From an uncultured Halobacteriovorax sp. (GTDB lineage: Bacteria; Bdellovibrionota; Bacteriovoracia; Bacteriovoracales; Bacteriovoracaceae): a stretch of DNA of 64,000 nt. The notes below the pieces were generated by a model, which saw only the letters and a program-made list of their open reading frames with translations, was not told where the DNA came from and did not search any database. The stretch is from NCBI GenBank assembly GCA_913061265.1, contig CAJXVS010000002.1, forward strand, positions 310,001-374,000. The letters are read 5' to 3'. This document shows, piece by piece, positions 15,599-23,221 of this stretch. Both the position numbers and the translations under genes were made by a program. Numbering within the stretch: the first letter of the stretch is position 1; every line of letters begins with the position of its first letter.

Positions 15599-16743
15599 GC
15601 CTTTGCCTTTCCCTTATTGAAGAAGAAAAAGACTGTGGGTAAAAGGCTTGTTAATAGCGTGTATACAATAAGCCCATAGATGATTTCTGAACTGACCATC
15701 TTTCTCTCTAGTAAGATATTTGCGATGACCAATCCAAAGACAAGGGTGGGCATTAGGGAAAGGGATATCTTATAAATATTCATCTTAAATTCTGAGATAA
15801 AAGTCTTTAAACTATAGTTGATGAGAAAAATCCTTAAAGGAATAAAGAGAAGGGCGATTACAATTCCAATGCCAGCAGCTTTTAAAGTAAAGTTTCCAAT
15901 ACTTAATCCAAGACCTGCCTTAAAAAAATAAAAGGGCAAAAAGACGCTAAAGAAGCCTGAAAGAGATCTAAAGAGAACCTCTTCTCCTTCTTTGAAGATC
16001 TTTCTTTTAAAACGCGATCCAACAAGTCCGACGATAAAGGCCCCAATTAAATAATAAGCACCAAGCTCTTTTGAGAGAACCCCAGAGATCAAAGATAATG
16101 TAATAAGAAAGGGGATCTCAGAGTTTGGAGCGTAGGGAGAGATGAACTTAAAGAAGAGGTTGAAGATATAAGGCAAAATGAGAAAAAGGCCTACGAAAAA
16201 GCTAAAAGATATCAAGAGTGCCTTAGGGTCACTACCTTGAAGAGCTAAGAAGAGAAGGATAATTGAGAGGACTTCTTTACTGATGGCCTTAGATCTAACC
16301 CAGTATTCTTGATCTTCTGAAATATCAAAAGAATGAAGAGAGTTTAAAATAAACCCAGCAGAAGGAGTAAAGATACCTAAAGATAAGATAAATGAGTTTT
16401 GCAAGCTGAGGTCCAAGGCTTTCATGACCAAGAATGTAATGACCAGAAGCGCTGCTGAGAACTTAATAAGGTATTTACTCAAATAAACTCTATCTTCCTT
16501 TAACTCATCATAATCTACTTCAAGACCAGCGAATAAAAAGAGAGAGGTAATTCCAATTTGAGAAAGAAACCTAAAGAGTTGATCGTTTTTAAGGGAAGGG
16601 TCTAGGATTGATATACCGATACCAATGCAAAGGGCCGTGATACCTGAAGGGATCTTAACTCGTTGAATAATCTTAGGAAGGATTAAAACTAAAGAAAAAA
16701 TGGCTAAGTACTCAAGGTCAGTTGTTAAGATATCTTTGAGCAT
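15595..16743 (-). CDS. CPA2-family cation:proton antiporter
   Basis: A 382-residue protein with about twelve hydrophobic helices and the pattern of the Na+/H+ exchanger (KefB/CPA2) superfamily: LFLFAGLEVDYDELK around residue 72, a discontinuous-helix GIFTPSAGFIL near 125, and the GAYYLIGAFIVGL segment near 230. It lacks the C-terminal TrkA-N domain of KefB/KefC, so it is a short exchanger. It would swap K+ or Na+ for protons at the inner membrane. AAGGGAAAG precedes the ATG. The stop shares bases with the convergent methyltransferase stop (15595-15598). Confidence 0.82.
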   Translation of the reverse strand: MLKDILTTDLEYLAIFSLVLILPKIIQRVKIPSGITALCIGIGISILDPSLKNDQLFRFLSQIGITSLFLFAGLEVDYDELKEDRVYLSKYLIKFSAALLVITFLVMKALDLSLQNSFILSLGIFTPSAGFILNSLHSFDISEDQEYWVRSKAISKEVLSIILLFLALQGSDPKALLISFSFFVGLFLILPYIFNLFFKFISPYAPNSEIPFLITLSLISGVLSKELGAYYLIGAFIVGLVGSRFKRKIFKEGEEVLFRSLSGFFSVFLPFYFFKAGLGLSIGNFTLKAAGIGIVIALLFIPLRIFLINYSLKTFISEFKMNIYKISLSLMPTLVFGLVIANILLERKMVSSEIIYGLIVYTLLTSLLPTVFFFFNKGKAKA

Positions 16744-16950
16744 AGTACTTTCCCTTTAAAAAGTTATGCTCCTATTTTAACTCAATTTTTTAAGGATGGT
16801 CTAAGATAATTGCATGACAAAATGAGTCGTAAACTATCGTTTTATTGTTATTCTTATACCTAAAATCTTTTCTGCCTAAGACCTGTCTACGTTCTTAATT
16901 CATCGAAATAAGCTAATCTCAACTCATTAAACGTTAAAGAGGAGAAGAAG

Positions 16951-17481
16951 TTGAAAGCATTAATCCTAGTAGTCTTTTTATGTACGGCTCAATTTTCATT
17001 TGCCGGAAGAAGTCCCTTAGAAACAGTCGATTATGTAAGTATCGATAAATACCTTGGAACTTGGTATGAGATAGCGAGCTTCCCTCAAAAATTTCAAAAA
17101 GGGTGTACTGCAACTAAGGCTGAATACTCATTAAGGCATGATGGAGATCTGAAGGTTCTTAATTCTTGTAACCTTGGAAGTCCTGAGGGAGAGCTTAAGC
17201 AAGCAGAAGGTCGCGCTTGGGTAAAAGATAAAAAAACTAATGCCAAATTAAAAGTGCAGTTCTTTTTAAGAGAGTTTCGCTTCTTCCTTTTTTCAGGGAA
17301 TTATTGGATCTTAGACTTAGACGAAAACTATGACTCTGTTTTAGTAGGCGATAAATCTAGAAAGTACCTATGGATTCTTAGCCGTGATCCAAAAATGAAT
17401 GCCGAAAGATATACTGAACTTGTAGAAAAGGCTAAGGCCCTAAAGTTTGATGTAAGTAAGCTTGTTAAAACGATTCACTAA
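16951..17481 (+). CDS. Secreted bacterial lipocalin (Blc-like)
   Basis: A 176-residue lipocalin with signal peptide (residues 1-18, cleaved after FA) and the structurally conserved region YLGTWYEIASFPQKFQ (G36-x-W38) followed by C52. The second region DENYDSVLVG and the third YLWILSRDP are also present. E. coli Blc binds lysophospholipids at the outer membrane. This copy has no lipobox cysteine at the cleavage site, so it is probably free in the periplasm rather than a lipoprotein. The start is TTG, supported by AGAGGAG at good spacing; the next in-frame codons would cut into the signal peptide. It is monocistronic, with a hairpin downstream. Confidence 0.88.
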   Translation: MKALILVVFLCTAQFSFAGRSPLETVDYVSIDKYLGTWYEIASFPQKFQKGCTATKAEYSLRHDGDLKVLNSCNLGSPEGELKQAEGRAWVKDKKTNAKLKVQFFLREFRFFLFSGNYWILDLDENYDSVLVGDKSRKYLWILSRDPKMNAERYTELVEKAKALKFDVSKLVKTIH

Positions 17482-17489
17482 TTAAGCTT

Positions 17490-17515
17490 GGGTCCATCTG
17501 TTTTTAGATGTGCCC
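17490..17515 (+). terminator. Weak terminator-like hairpin after the lipocalin gene
   Basis: GGGTCCATCT pairs with AGATGTGCCC with one mismatch and one wobble around a GTTTTT loop. It starts nine bases after the stop. The following ATTCCTTTG is only a modest U-tract, hence the low confidence. Confidence 0.4.
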
Positions 17516-17666
17516 ATTCCTTTGATCCTATGCTTATCAAAAGCCAATGATTTTATGCTCAATTCAAAGTTTCTCATGATCTAGCCGACTATGTTGCATA
17601 GTGGCTACAATCTCATTTCATTCTTCCCTATAATTTCATAAAACTTATTGAGAGAAAGGACCCGCT

Positions 17667-18284
17667 ATGACGACTGAAAGAATCAATGCTCTTCAAATGG
17701 AAATCTATGAGAAATATAAAGAGCTTAGTAAGCTAAGAAAAGATCATGCTCCAGTCGAAGTTAAGAATTATACTTTTGAAACACTAGAGGGCGAAGTTTC
17801 TTTAATGAATCTCTTCGGTGATAAAGAGACTTTGTTTCTTATTCATAATATGGGCAAAGGTTGTCGTTACTGCACTATTTGGGCCGATGGCCTGAATCCT
17901 TTTCTCCCTCATCTTGAAGATAAGTTTGCTGTTGCTATGGTTTCAAAGAATAGTCCCAGAGAGCAGCGAGAGATGGCTAACGATCGTGGATGGAGGTTTC
18001 GCATGGCCTCTCATGGAGGAGGGGATTATATCTCTGAACAGTCAGTGGCCTATGAAAAAGACAGCTCTTCAGCTGGAAATTACCCAGGAATGGTTTGTTA
18101 TATTAAGAAAGGGGATAAGATCTTTAGAAAGAACGCAACGCCTTTTGGGCCAGGTGATGAGTTCTGCTCAATCTGGAATGTCCTAAGCCTAGCGGGAGTT
18201 GGTGAAGAAGAGTGGACTCCGCAGTTTCGTTATTGGAATAGACCCCAAAAGATGGAAGATGGCGGAGAGAATTTAGAAGACTAA
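17667..18284 (+). CDS. DUF899 thioredoxin-like family protein
   Basis: A 205-residue cytoplasmic protein. It starts with an amphipathic segment (LQMEIYEKYKELSKLRKDHAP), then a thioredoxin-like core with LFLIHNMGKGCRYCTIWADG, whose CxxC-type pair is C66 and C69, and ends with FCSIWNVLSLAGVG. These features match the DUF899 family, a peroxiredoxin/thioredoxin-like group without an established reaction. AAAGGA precedes the ATG. It stands alone between the lipocalin and a convergent gene. A redox role would fit the many thiol enzymes in the window, but the function is unknown. Confidence 0.8.
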   Translation: MTTERINALQMEIYEKYKELSKLRKDHAPVEVKNYTFETLEGEVSLMNLFGDKETLFLIHNMGKGCRYCTIWADGLNPFLPHLEDKFAVAMVSKNSPREQREMANDRGWRFRMASHGGGDYISEQSVAYEKDSSSAGNYPGMVCYIKKGDKIFRKNATPFGPGDEFCSIWNVLSLAGVGEEEWTPQFRYWNRPQKMEDGGENLED

Positions 18285-18294
18285 GGATTGAAGC

Positions 18295-19257
18295 CTAGTT
18301 AATCTGGGCCTCAACACTTTTTATCTTTGTGAGAAAGTCTAAGAGTTTCTCAAATTCAAATTTTAACTTTAGGTCTTTTTGAATCGGCCAAATAGTTCCT
18401 TCATTATCCATGCAATAAATATCAATCCAATAATTTAGGCCAATGGTGAACTTACTTCGAGATGAAGTTGGTCTTTGCCAAGCTCCGTTTGATAAATAAA
18501 ACCCATAAACACTCTCGCCTGGGAGGCAAGAAACTTCTTTGGCTATTAAACTATCTAGACTTAAAACCTTTTGATCAAAGACTAAACTTAAGCTAGCTGT
18601 TGTAAAATTATTTTTTGAAGAAAAGAGTCTGGCGTTTAAAAGGCGTCCACCAGCGCGGATCTTACTCTCTACCCAATTATCATCATAGAGAGATCTTACT
18701 TTTATAGAGAGCTCATCAAGAGCACTATGATTTAAGACTCCGGCTTGATGACCTAGTTCGTGAATCAATATACCAATTATCGCAGGGATGTTTTCACTAA
18801 TACTTAAAGCTAAAGTGGTATTGATAAAGATAGGGAACTTCTCTGAAAAACCAGTCATAGCTAGTCTAGTCTCTTTTCCTTCATCTTCACTAAAGAAGCC
18901 ACCAGCTTGTTCTTCTTTTAAAAAGACTAAAGGAGTTTCTTGATCAATCTTTAAGATATAAGTTTGATTAATAGCTCGTAGGAGGTTTTCTTGCTTAGAA
19001 GTCAAAGCGCAAACAGAATCATAAAGACAATTCTCTATAGCAGATTGAACCAGGTAATAAGCTTGATAGAAATTCTGTTCAAGAAGTCCTCCGCCATTAC
19101 CAACCATATCACCCGTACTAAAGGCTTCAACTAAGGCATTCGACCTAAGCTCGAATCTTTCAATCTCTTGAAGTCTTTCTTGACCAGAAATGAATACAAT
19201 ATCAGCCGCAAAGACTAAGTTTGAAAAAAGAAGGGGAATGAGAATAATTAATTTCAT
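18295..19257 (-). CDS. Secreted metalloprotease-like protein with HELGH motif
   Basis: A 320-residue protein with a clear signal peptide (cleavage near residue 17, VFA). A helix IIGILIHELGHQAG carries HExxH at 166-170, followed by H177 and an acidic DE at 181-182, so a zinc-peptidase active site is likely. The spacing H-x6-H after the second His is one residue longer than the metzincin HExxHxxGxxH consensus; the third ligand could instead be an acidic residue. Four Cys in the mature part suggest disulfides. I do not recognise a named family. It lies nine bases after a TIGR02147 regulator gene, so the two form one transcription unit. Confidence 0.72.
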   Translation of the reverse strand: MKLIILIPLLFSNLVFAADIVFISGQERLQEIERFELRSNALVEAFSTGDMVGNGGGLLEQNFYQAYYLVQSAIENCLYDSVCALTSKQENLLRAINQTYILKIDQETPLVFLKEEQAGGFFSEDEGKETRLAMTGFSEKFPIFINTTLALSISENIPAIIGILIHELGHQAGVLNHSALDELSIKVRSLYDDNWVESKIRAGGRLLNARLFSSKNNFTTASLSLVFDQKVLSLDSLIAKEVSCLPGESVYGFYLSNGAWQRPTSSRSKFTIGLNYWIDIYCMDNEGTIWPIQKDLKLKFEFEKLLDFLTKIKSVEAQIN

Positions 19258-19265
19258 CAGTTTTC

Positions 19266-20123
19266 CTAGTGTTTAAATATCTCTTTAGTATGTTGAAAGA
19301 ATTGAAAGTTTAATTGAAAAAGCTCATCAGACTTAACGGCTGAATATTTTTGATTAAAGTTCTTCATAAATTCCATTAATTCAGCCTTAGCATCATCGAC
19401 TTTCTCGCTCTCAATCCTAAGAGTGACTGAGGAGAGTTGTCTTTCGCTAATATCTTGCTCTGTAACAGCTTCTAAGGCCCTATTGATCATTCCAAAATGA
19501 TGCTTTCTCACTGCGGAACTTGGGATCTTACTGGCCGTGCTAAGACCTTCTTTTAAGACAGTAAGCTTACCGTCTTCAGACCTGCTAATCGTTTTTAGAT
19601 CCAGCATAATATCAATCGCTGATCTTATTTGAGAGATAGTGACTTTCTTTCTAAGTCGTTTATACATCCACTCGTAGTCTTCAATAAAACCATTTGTGTT
19701 GATCAGTTGTTTAATAGCAAAGAAGTACCACTCACTTATGGAGGAAAACTCATTTAACTCTAGTGAATGACTTGTATTCTTAGGCGAAATAGCCGTGATC
19801 TTTTCGAGAATTTTCTTTTGATCTCGGTTCTTGTTAGAAGCTTTTTCAAGTTGGATCAAGAGCTCAAAATACTGCGTTTCTTTCGCTGTCATCTTGAGAT
19901 CATGACTCAAATTTCTCACCATCTCAAAGCTAGGGCTTCTTTGTCCCTTGATAACCATGGTTAATGAGCTTGCTGATTTGTAGCCTAGGCGTTTGGCCCA
20001 AGACCTGAAGTTATTTGATGTATGCGAGTAGAGTCCATCTGGCATTCCTGCCTTAATAAGAAAATCTCGATAATTATCGAAATCAAAGATGGAAATTCTG
20101 GGTTTTTCGCTTACTTCTTGCAT
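19266..20123 (-). CDS. TIGR02147-family regulator
   Basis: A 285-residue protein with the signature of TIGR02147: an opening FDFDNYRDFLIKAG, a helix-turn-helix RSWAKRLGYKSASSLTMVI with GQRSPS, and a KETQYFELLIQLEKA helix near 100. A winged-helix-like region (about 150-185) and a C-terminal segment ending with the VTLRIESEKV and EFMKNFNQKY helix complete it. The family is expanded in Bdellovibrio and Fibrobacter and is assumed to be transcriptional. Genes of this kind are often followed by secreted proteins, as here (HELGH protein, nine bases downstream). Its promoter lies beyond the terminator of the repeat-protein gene. Confidence 0.86.
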   Translation of the reverse strand: MQEVSEKPRISIFDFDNYRDFLIKAGMPDGLYSHTSNNFRSWAKRLGYKSASSLTMVIKGQRSPSFEMVRNLSHDLKMTAKETQYFELLIQLEKASNKNRDQKKILEKITAISPKNTSHSLELNEFSSISEWYFFAIKQLINTNGFIEDYEWMYKRLRKKVTISQIRSAIDIMLDLKTISRSEDGKLTVLKEGLSTASKIPSSAVRKHHFGMINRALEAVTEQDISERQLSSVTLRIESEKVDDAKAELMEFMKNFNQKYSAVKSDELFQLNFQFFQHTKEIFKH

Positions 20124-20137
20124 TCTTCCCTTTTAAA

Positions 20138-20172
20138 GAAAAAGACCCTTCGGGGGCGAAGGGCCTTTTTTT
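20138..20172 (-). terminator. Rho-independent terminator of the Cys-repeat protein gene
   Basis: CCCTTCG (20146-20152) pairs with CGAAGGG (20157-20163) around GGGG. On the minus strand the hairpin is followed by TCTTTTT; the plus strand also has a T7 run, so it could work in both directions. It starts nine bases after the stop of the 20182-20697 gene. Confidence 0.83.
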
Positions 20173-20181
20173 GATTATTAT

Positions 20182-20697
20182 CTATTCGCAATCTTGAATA
20201 GAGAGAGTCTTAGTAAATAGTTTTCTTCCCATACGGTCATGGTCTCTGTTGTTTCTTGGAGCCTTATGAACTGCAACTTCGTGAGAAAGTTTAAGAGTGT
20301 AGTTATAAGTTTCGTAGTTAGTACAAACTCTACGGTCATTATCGCTTCCACCAACTCTTCTGTAGTTAGTACATCTTTCGCGTGTTCCTTCGATTGCTGC
20401 GTAACCAAAGTAAGATACTTCTTCAGTACATACTCTTCTGTCGTTATCTCCACCACCAACACGTCTCCAGTTAACACATTTTGTAAGCTTCTTAAGAGTT
20501 CTAAGTTGATTCCCTTCTTTACAAACAAAGAATGCTGAAGTCATAGGTCCATTGTCTAATTTTACTGAAGGCTCTTTAACAACAACTTTTGAGAAATGTT
20601 TCTTGATAGTTGACCAAGAATCACTCTGAGTTGGTGTGTGGGCCATAGCGCTTGATGCCATTAGTAGTGATGCAACTGCAATTAATAAAGTTTTCAT
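20182..20697 (-). CDS. Small secreted Cys protein with twin RRVGG-DNDRRVC repeats
   Basis: A 171-residue protein with a strong signal peptide (cleavage after AMA, residue 19) and TAGGAG before the ATG. Two nearly identical 17-residue units, each bounded by cysteines, lie at C74-C90 and C109-C125: C-x-N-[WY]-RRVGG-x-DNDRRVC. With C59 and C170 this makes six cysteines, consistent with three disulfides. The repeats are basic and the rest is polar. I know no family. Upstream are a long inverted repeat (20785-20832) and a TTCGTCATA palindrome (20893-20916); downstream is a strong terminator. The gene is therefore a single, probably regulated unit for an exported protein of unknown role. Confidence 0.8.
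   Translation of the reverse strand: MKTLLIAVASLLMASSAMAHTPTQSDSWSTIKKHFSKVVVKEPSVKLDNGPMTSAFFVCKEGNQLRTLKKLTKCVNWRRVGGGDNDRRVCTEEVSYFGYAAIEGTRERCTNYRRVGGSDNDRRVCTNYETYNYTLKLSHEVAVHKAPRNNRDHDRMGRKLFTKTLSIQDCE
20323..20478 (-). repeat. Two coding repeats of 51 bases, 105-base period
   Basis: Repeat units at 20428-20478 and 20323-20373 encode the C...RRVGG..DNDRRVC motif twice with only three residue differences. They are part of the secreted Cys protein and are not a CRISPR-like structure. A third copy is not present. Confidence 0.8.
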
Positions 20698-20784
20698 TTT
20701 AATCTCCTATAGATTTAAAGTGCGTTCATACGAACTGTTTTGTTAATTGACCGCAAAGTAGACCGACAGTTTATTTTCGTAAAT

Positions 20785-20832
20785 CAAAATTCACAAAATG
20801 GTCATATATGTGTTCACATGTTGTGAATTTTG
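20785..20832. promoter_or_regulatory. 12-base perfect inverted repeat upstream of the Cys-repeat gene
   Basis: CAAAATTCACAA (20785-20796) and TTGTGAATTTTG (20821-20832) are perfectly complementary, separated by 24 bases that themselves contain ATGTGTTCACAT. It lies 90-135 bases before the gene start. It could be a paired operator or, on the plus strand, where TTTTTT follows, the terminator of a small transcript. Neither is proven. Confidence 0.5.
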
Positions 20833-20892
20833 TTTTTTATAGACTTATAAAGAAGGGACGTCTTTAAGGAAGGGGAAAACTATAGGCTTAAG

Positions 20893-20916
20893 TTCGTCAT
20901 AGAGGGTTATGACGAA
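20893..20916. promoter_or_regulatory. TTCGTCATA / TATGACGAA inverted repeat
   Basis: Nine-base perfect arms around GAGGGT. It lies 23 bases after the end of the papain-like gene, but no T-run follows on that strand, so a terminator is unlikely. The arms contain the 8-mer seen in three other intergenic regions of the window, which favours a protein-binding site. Confidence 0.45.
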
Positions 20917-20938
20917 AAAGGAGGAGGTAAGTTATTAA

Positions 20939-22039
20939 TTATTCTGTGATGACATTGATGCTCATAATGAAGGAGTTGAAATAGTCCTGATCGATGGCAA
21001 AGTCAGGTCCATCGCAAGTTGCGTTCATTTTCTTTGCGCTTTCATCATCACAATTCATATTGTCTCTAATAACAAGCTTACAATTGCCAGCTACTTCCTT
21101 ACGAGCAACAATAAGGCTAGCGTGAGCTCCACAATACTTTGAAAACACTTCGTCTGATGGGACTGGAGCAGAACTTTCAATCATGCTATCTAAGCTTTTG
21201 GATCTTTCTTGAACAGCGGTTTTACAAAAACTGATTATAAGTGGTTGAGCATTTTCTTTCTTACTAAAATGATTGATAAACCCTTTTTTCAAATTAGTCC
21301 TATGTGTATGGCTTAACACATCCTCAAAAGCAAAAGATCTATATTTATGCCATTTTAGCTCTTCGAGTTTCTCACAACTATTGACAATAACTCTGTGGAT
21401 AAAATCTTGTCCGCCAACCTTTTTATCTTCTGATGCAACTGCTTTTAATATGCTGTAAAGTTTTTCTCTATTAGAATCAGTAAGTTTTTTTACAATTTCT
21501 TTGAAGTCTTCTTTTTTCTCAAGATCTGTTAGAAGATTAGAGCCATTATCAAAAGACTTCGAGTAAGTTTGATAAATGTTACCAAGAGCAACTAGATCTT
21601 TATACATTTTCTGATCTGTGATCTCTTCAAGAAGAGATTTTCCATTTTTAGTTGTACAGTACTCTCTCTTTACTAGCATAAGGTTGAGAAGGGAATCTAT
21701 CCCTCCACTCTCAAAGTAAAGCCTTCCATTCTTTTGAGAACCACTGGAGAAGTCTCTTTTTTCACTCATTCCAAACTCAGAGGCTAGAGCCAAGTAGCTA
21801 GTTCTTAGGATTTGATTACTATTAGCGACTTCATCTTTTTTATGAGAATAAGTCCATGCATCGTTGGCCATACTTATGGCATTTGCATAACAGGTCCCCA
21901 TATTTTCATCTTGCTGGCTGATAATAACTTCACTCATTGAACCCTGGTTGTCCCTTAAATCAAAGGCCTCACAGCTATTCTCGCTTGAGAGTGAGGGGGT
22001 ACTTATTAAAGCTAGGGCAAAGAAGAGTAGAGTTTTCAT
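20939..22039 (-). CDS. Secreted papain-like (C1-type fold) cysteine peptidase candidate
   Basis: A 366-residue protein with signal peptide (about residues 1-19). Near the N-terminus, SQQDENMGTCYANA (Q42/Q43, C50) looks like the papain Gln-x(5-7)-C-[WY]-A active-site helix. Near the C-terminus, GAHASLIVAR supplies H306 and a strand ending in RDN supplies N327, matching the order Gln-Cys-His-Asn of family C1. The region between (about 60-300) is a helical insert with no recognisable match, larger than in papain. Additional Cys residues suggest disulfides. The assignment is by motif order, not overall similarity. It is monocistronic, and the product is probably exported to the periplasm or beyond. 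Confidence 0.68.
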   Translation of the reverse strand: MKTLLFFALALISTPSLSSENSCEAFDLRDNQGSMSEVIISQQDENMGTCYANAISMANDAWTYSHKKDEVANSNQILRTSYLALASEFGMSEKRDFSSGSQKNGRLYFESGGIDSLLNLMLVKREYCTTKNGKSLLEEITDQKMYKDLVALGNIYQTYSKSFDNGSNLLTDLEKKEDFKEIVKKLTDSNREKLYSILKAVASEDKKVGGQDFIHRVIVNSCEKLEELKWHKYRSFAFEDVLSHTHRTNLKKGFINHFSKKENAQPLIISFCKTAVQERSKSLDSMIESSAPVPSDEVFSKYCGAHASLIVARKEVAGNCKLVIRDNMNCDDESAKKMNATCDGPDFAIDQDYFNSFIMSINVITE

Positions 22040-22199
22040 ACTATTTTAAGTGCAAGGGAGTAGCCAAAATAAAGGGTTTAACTATCTGAATTTATATAGC
22101 TCCATTGTCAAAAAAAGGATAATTTGTTCAAACTCTGGTCAGGCATAAAAGCTGTTTAGGAACGATAGATTGTGGTATTTACTAGTGGGTGAGGAATAT

Positions 22200-23219
22200 T
22201 TGAAAGAATCATTTTATAATTTTAGTTTTGAACAATTAAGCACGAAGTTAAATAGCTTCGCAGCATCCATTTTATATAACCATTATTATAAGAAAAAAAG
22301 AGTCTCTAAAAGCTACACAAATATTTCAACCGAGCATCTAGATTATATTGATAAACACTTAGATTTCTCATTGCCAATTATTGACTCTGTTGTGGAGTCT
22401 GAAGATAGAACAGTTAAGTTTTTAATAAAATATAAAGATGAAAGTACTGTTGAAGCAGTACTCATTCCCTTTCAGAAAAAATATTCACTATGCCTTTCTT
22501 CTCAAGTTGGCTGCGCTATGAATTGCTCCTTTTGTTATACAGGAACCCAAGGGTTAAAAAGAAACTTATCAACAGCTGAGATCGTAGGTCAGTTCCTCTT
22601 AGCCCATTCTTGGCTCCGAGAGAATAGACCAGGGGATGAGAGAATTTTAAATCTTGTTTTTATGGGGCAAGGGGAACCACTTCATAATTTTGATTCTGTT
22701 AAAAATGCCTGCGAAATATTTCTTTGTAAGAACGGAGCTTCAATTGGTCCGCAAAAAATTACGATTTCAACTTCTGGCTATCTTCCAGGGTTAAAAAGAT
22801 GGACTGACGAAATGCCTAGAGTTAACCTGGCCCTCTCTCTCCATTCTCCTTTTACTGAAAAAAGAAATGAATTGATACCCATCAATAAAAAGTATCCTCT
22901 TGAGGAAGTTATTCGCTATATCGACGAGATTCCACTTAGCAGAAAGCAATTTATTACTTATGAATATTTATTAATAAAAGACTTTAATGACGATTCATCA
23001 GATGCAAGAGCGGTGGGTGAACTTCTTCGGGATAAAACAGCCTATATTAACCTCATTCCTTTTAATCCTTTTCCTGGTTCAGATTATAAAAGGCCAGAGC
23101 GAGAGAAGACAGAGGCTTTTAAAAAAGTTTTAGATGAGTACCGGATTCCGACTTTAATTAGAGTTGTGAAAGGGGATGATGTCTTAGCGGCTTGTGGGCA
23201 ATTGAACTCATCTCAATAG
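22200..23219 (+). CDS. rlmN: Radical SAM rRNA/tRNA methyltransferase RlmN-type
   Basis: About 339 residues. The cluster motif CAMNCSFC (CxxxCxxC) is preceded by LCLSSQVG and followed by GTQGLKRNLSTAEIVGQ, and the C-terminal Cys of AACGQL is present; RlmN needs this second cysteine to form the methyl-carrying intermediate. RlmN methylates C2 of A2503 in 23S rRNA and A37 in some tRNAs. The TTG at 22200 is chosen because GAGG lies five bases upstream; the frame is open to another TTG at 22170. The N-terminal domain is less conserved than usual, so a paralogue of the housekeeping enzyme is possible. Confidence 0.9.
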   Translation: MKESFYNFSFEQLSTKLNSFAASILYNHYYKKKRVSKSYTNISTEHLDYIDKHLDFSLPIIDSVVESEDRTVKFLIKYKDESTVEAVLIPFQKKYSLCLSSQVGCAMNCSFCYTGTQGLKRNLSTAEIVGQFLLAHSWLRENRPGDERILNLVFMGQGEPLHNFDSVKNACEIFLCKNGASIGPQKITISTSGYLPGLKRWTDEMPRVNLALSLHSPFTEKRNELIPINKKYPLEEVIRYIDEIPLSRKQFITYEYLLIKDFNDDSSDARAVGELLRDKTAYINLIPFNPFPGSDYKRPEREKTEAFKKVLDEYRIPTLIRVVKGDDVLAACGQLNSSQ

Positions 23220-23221
23220 TC

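Noticed and set aside
20323-20478. Direct repeats that could suggest a CRISPR array or satellite
   Set aside because: Only two units exist, both in frame inside a secreted protein, with coding-type substitutions; no spacers of CRISPR type.
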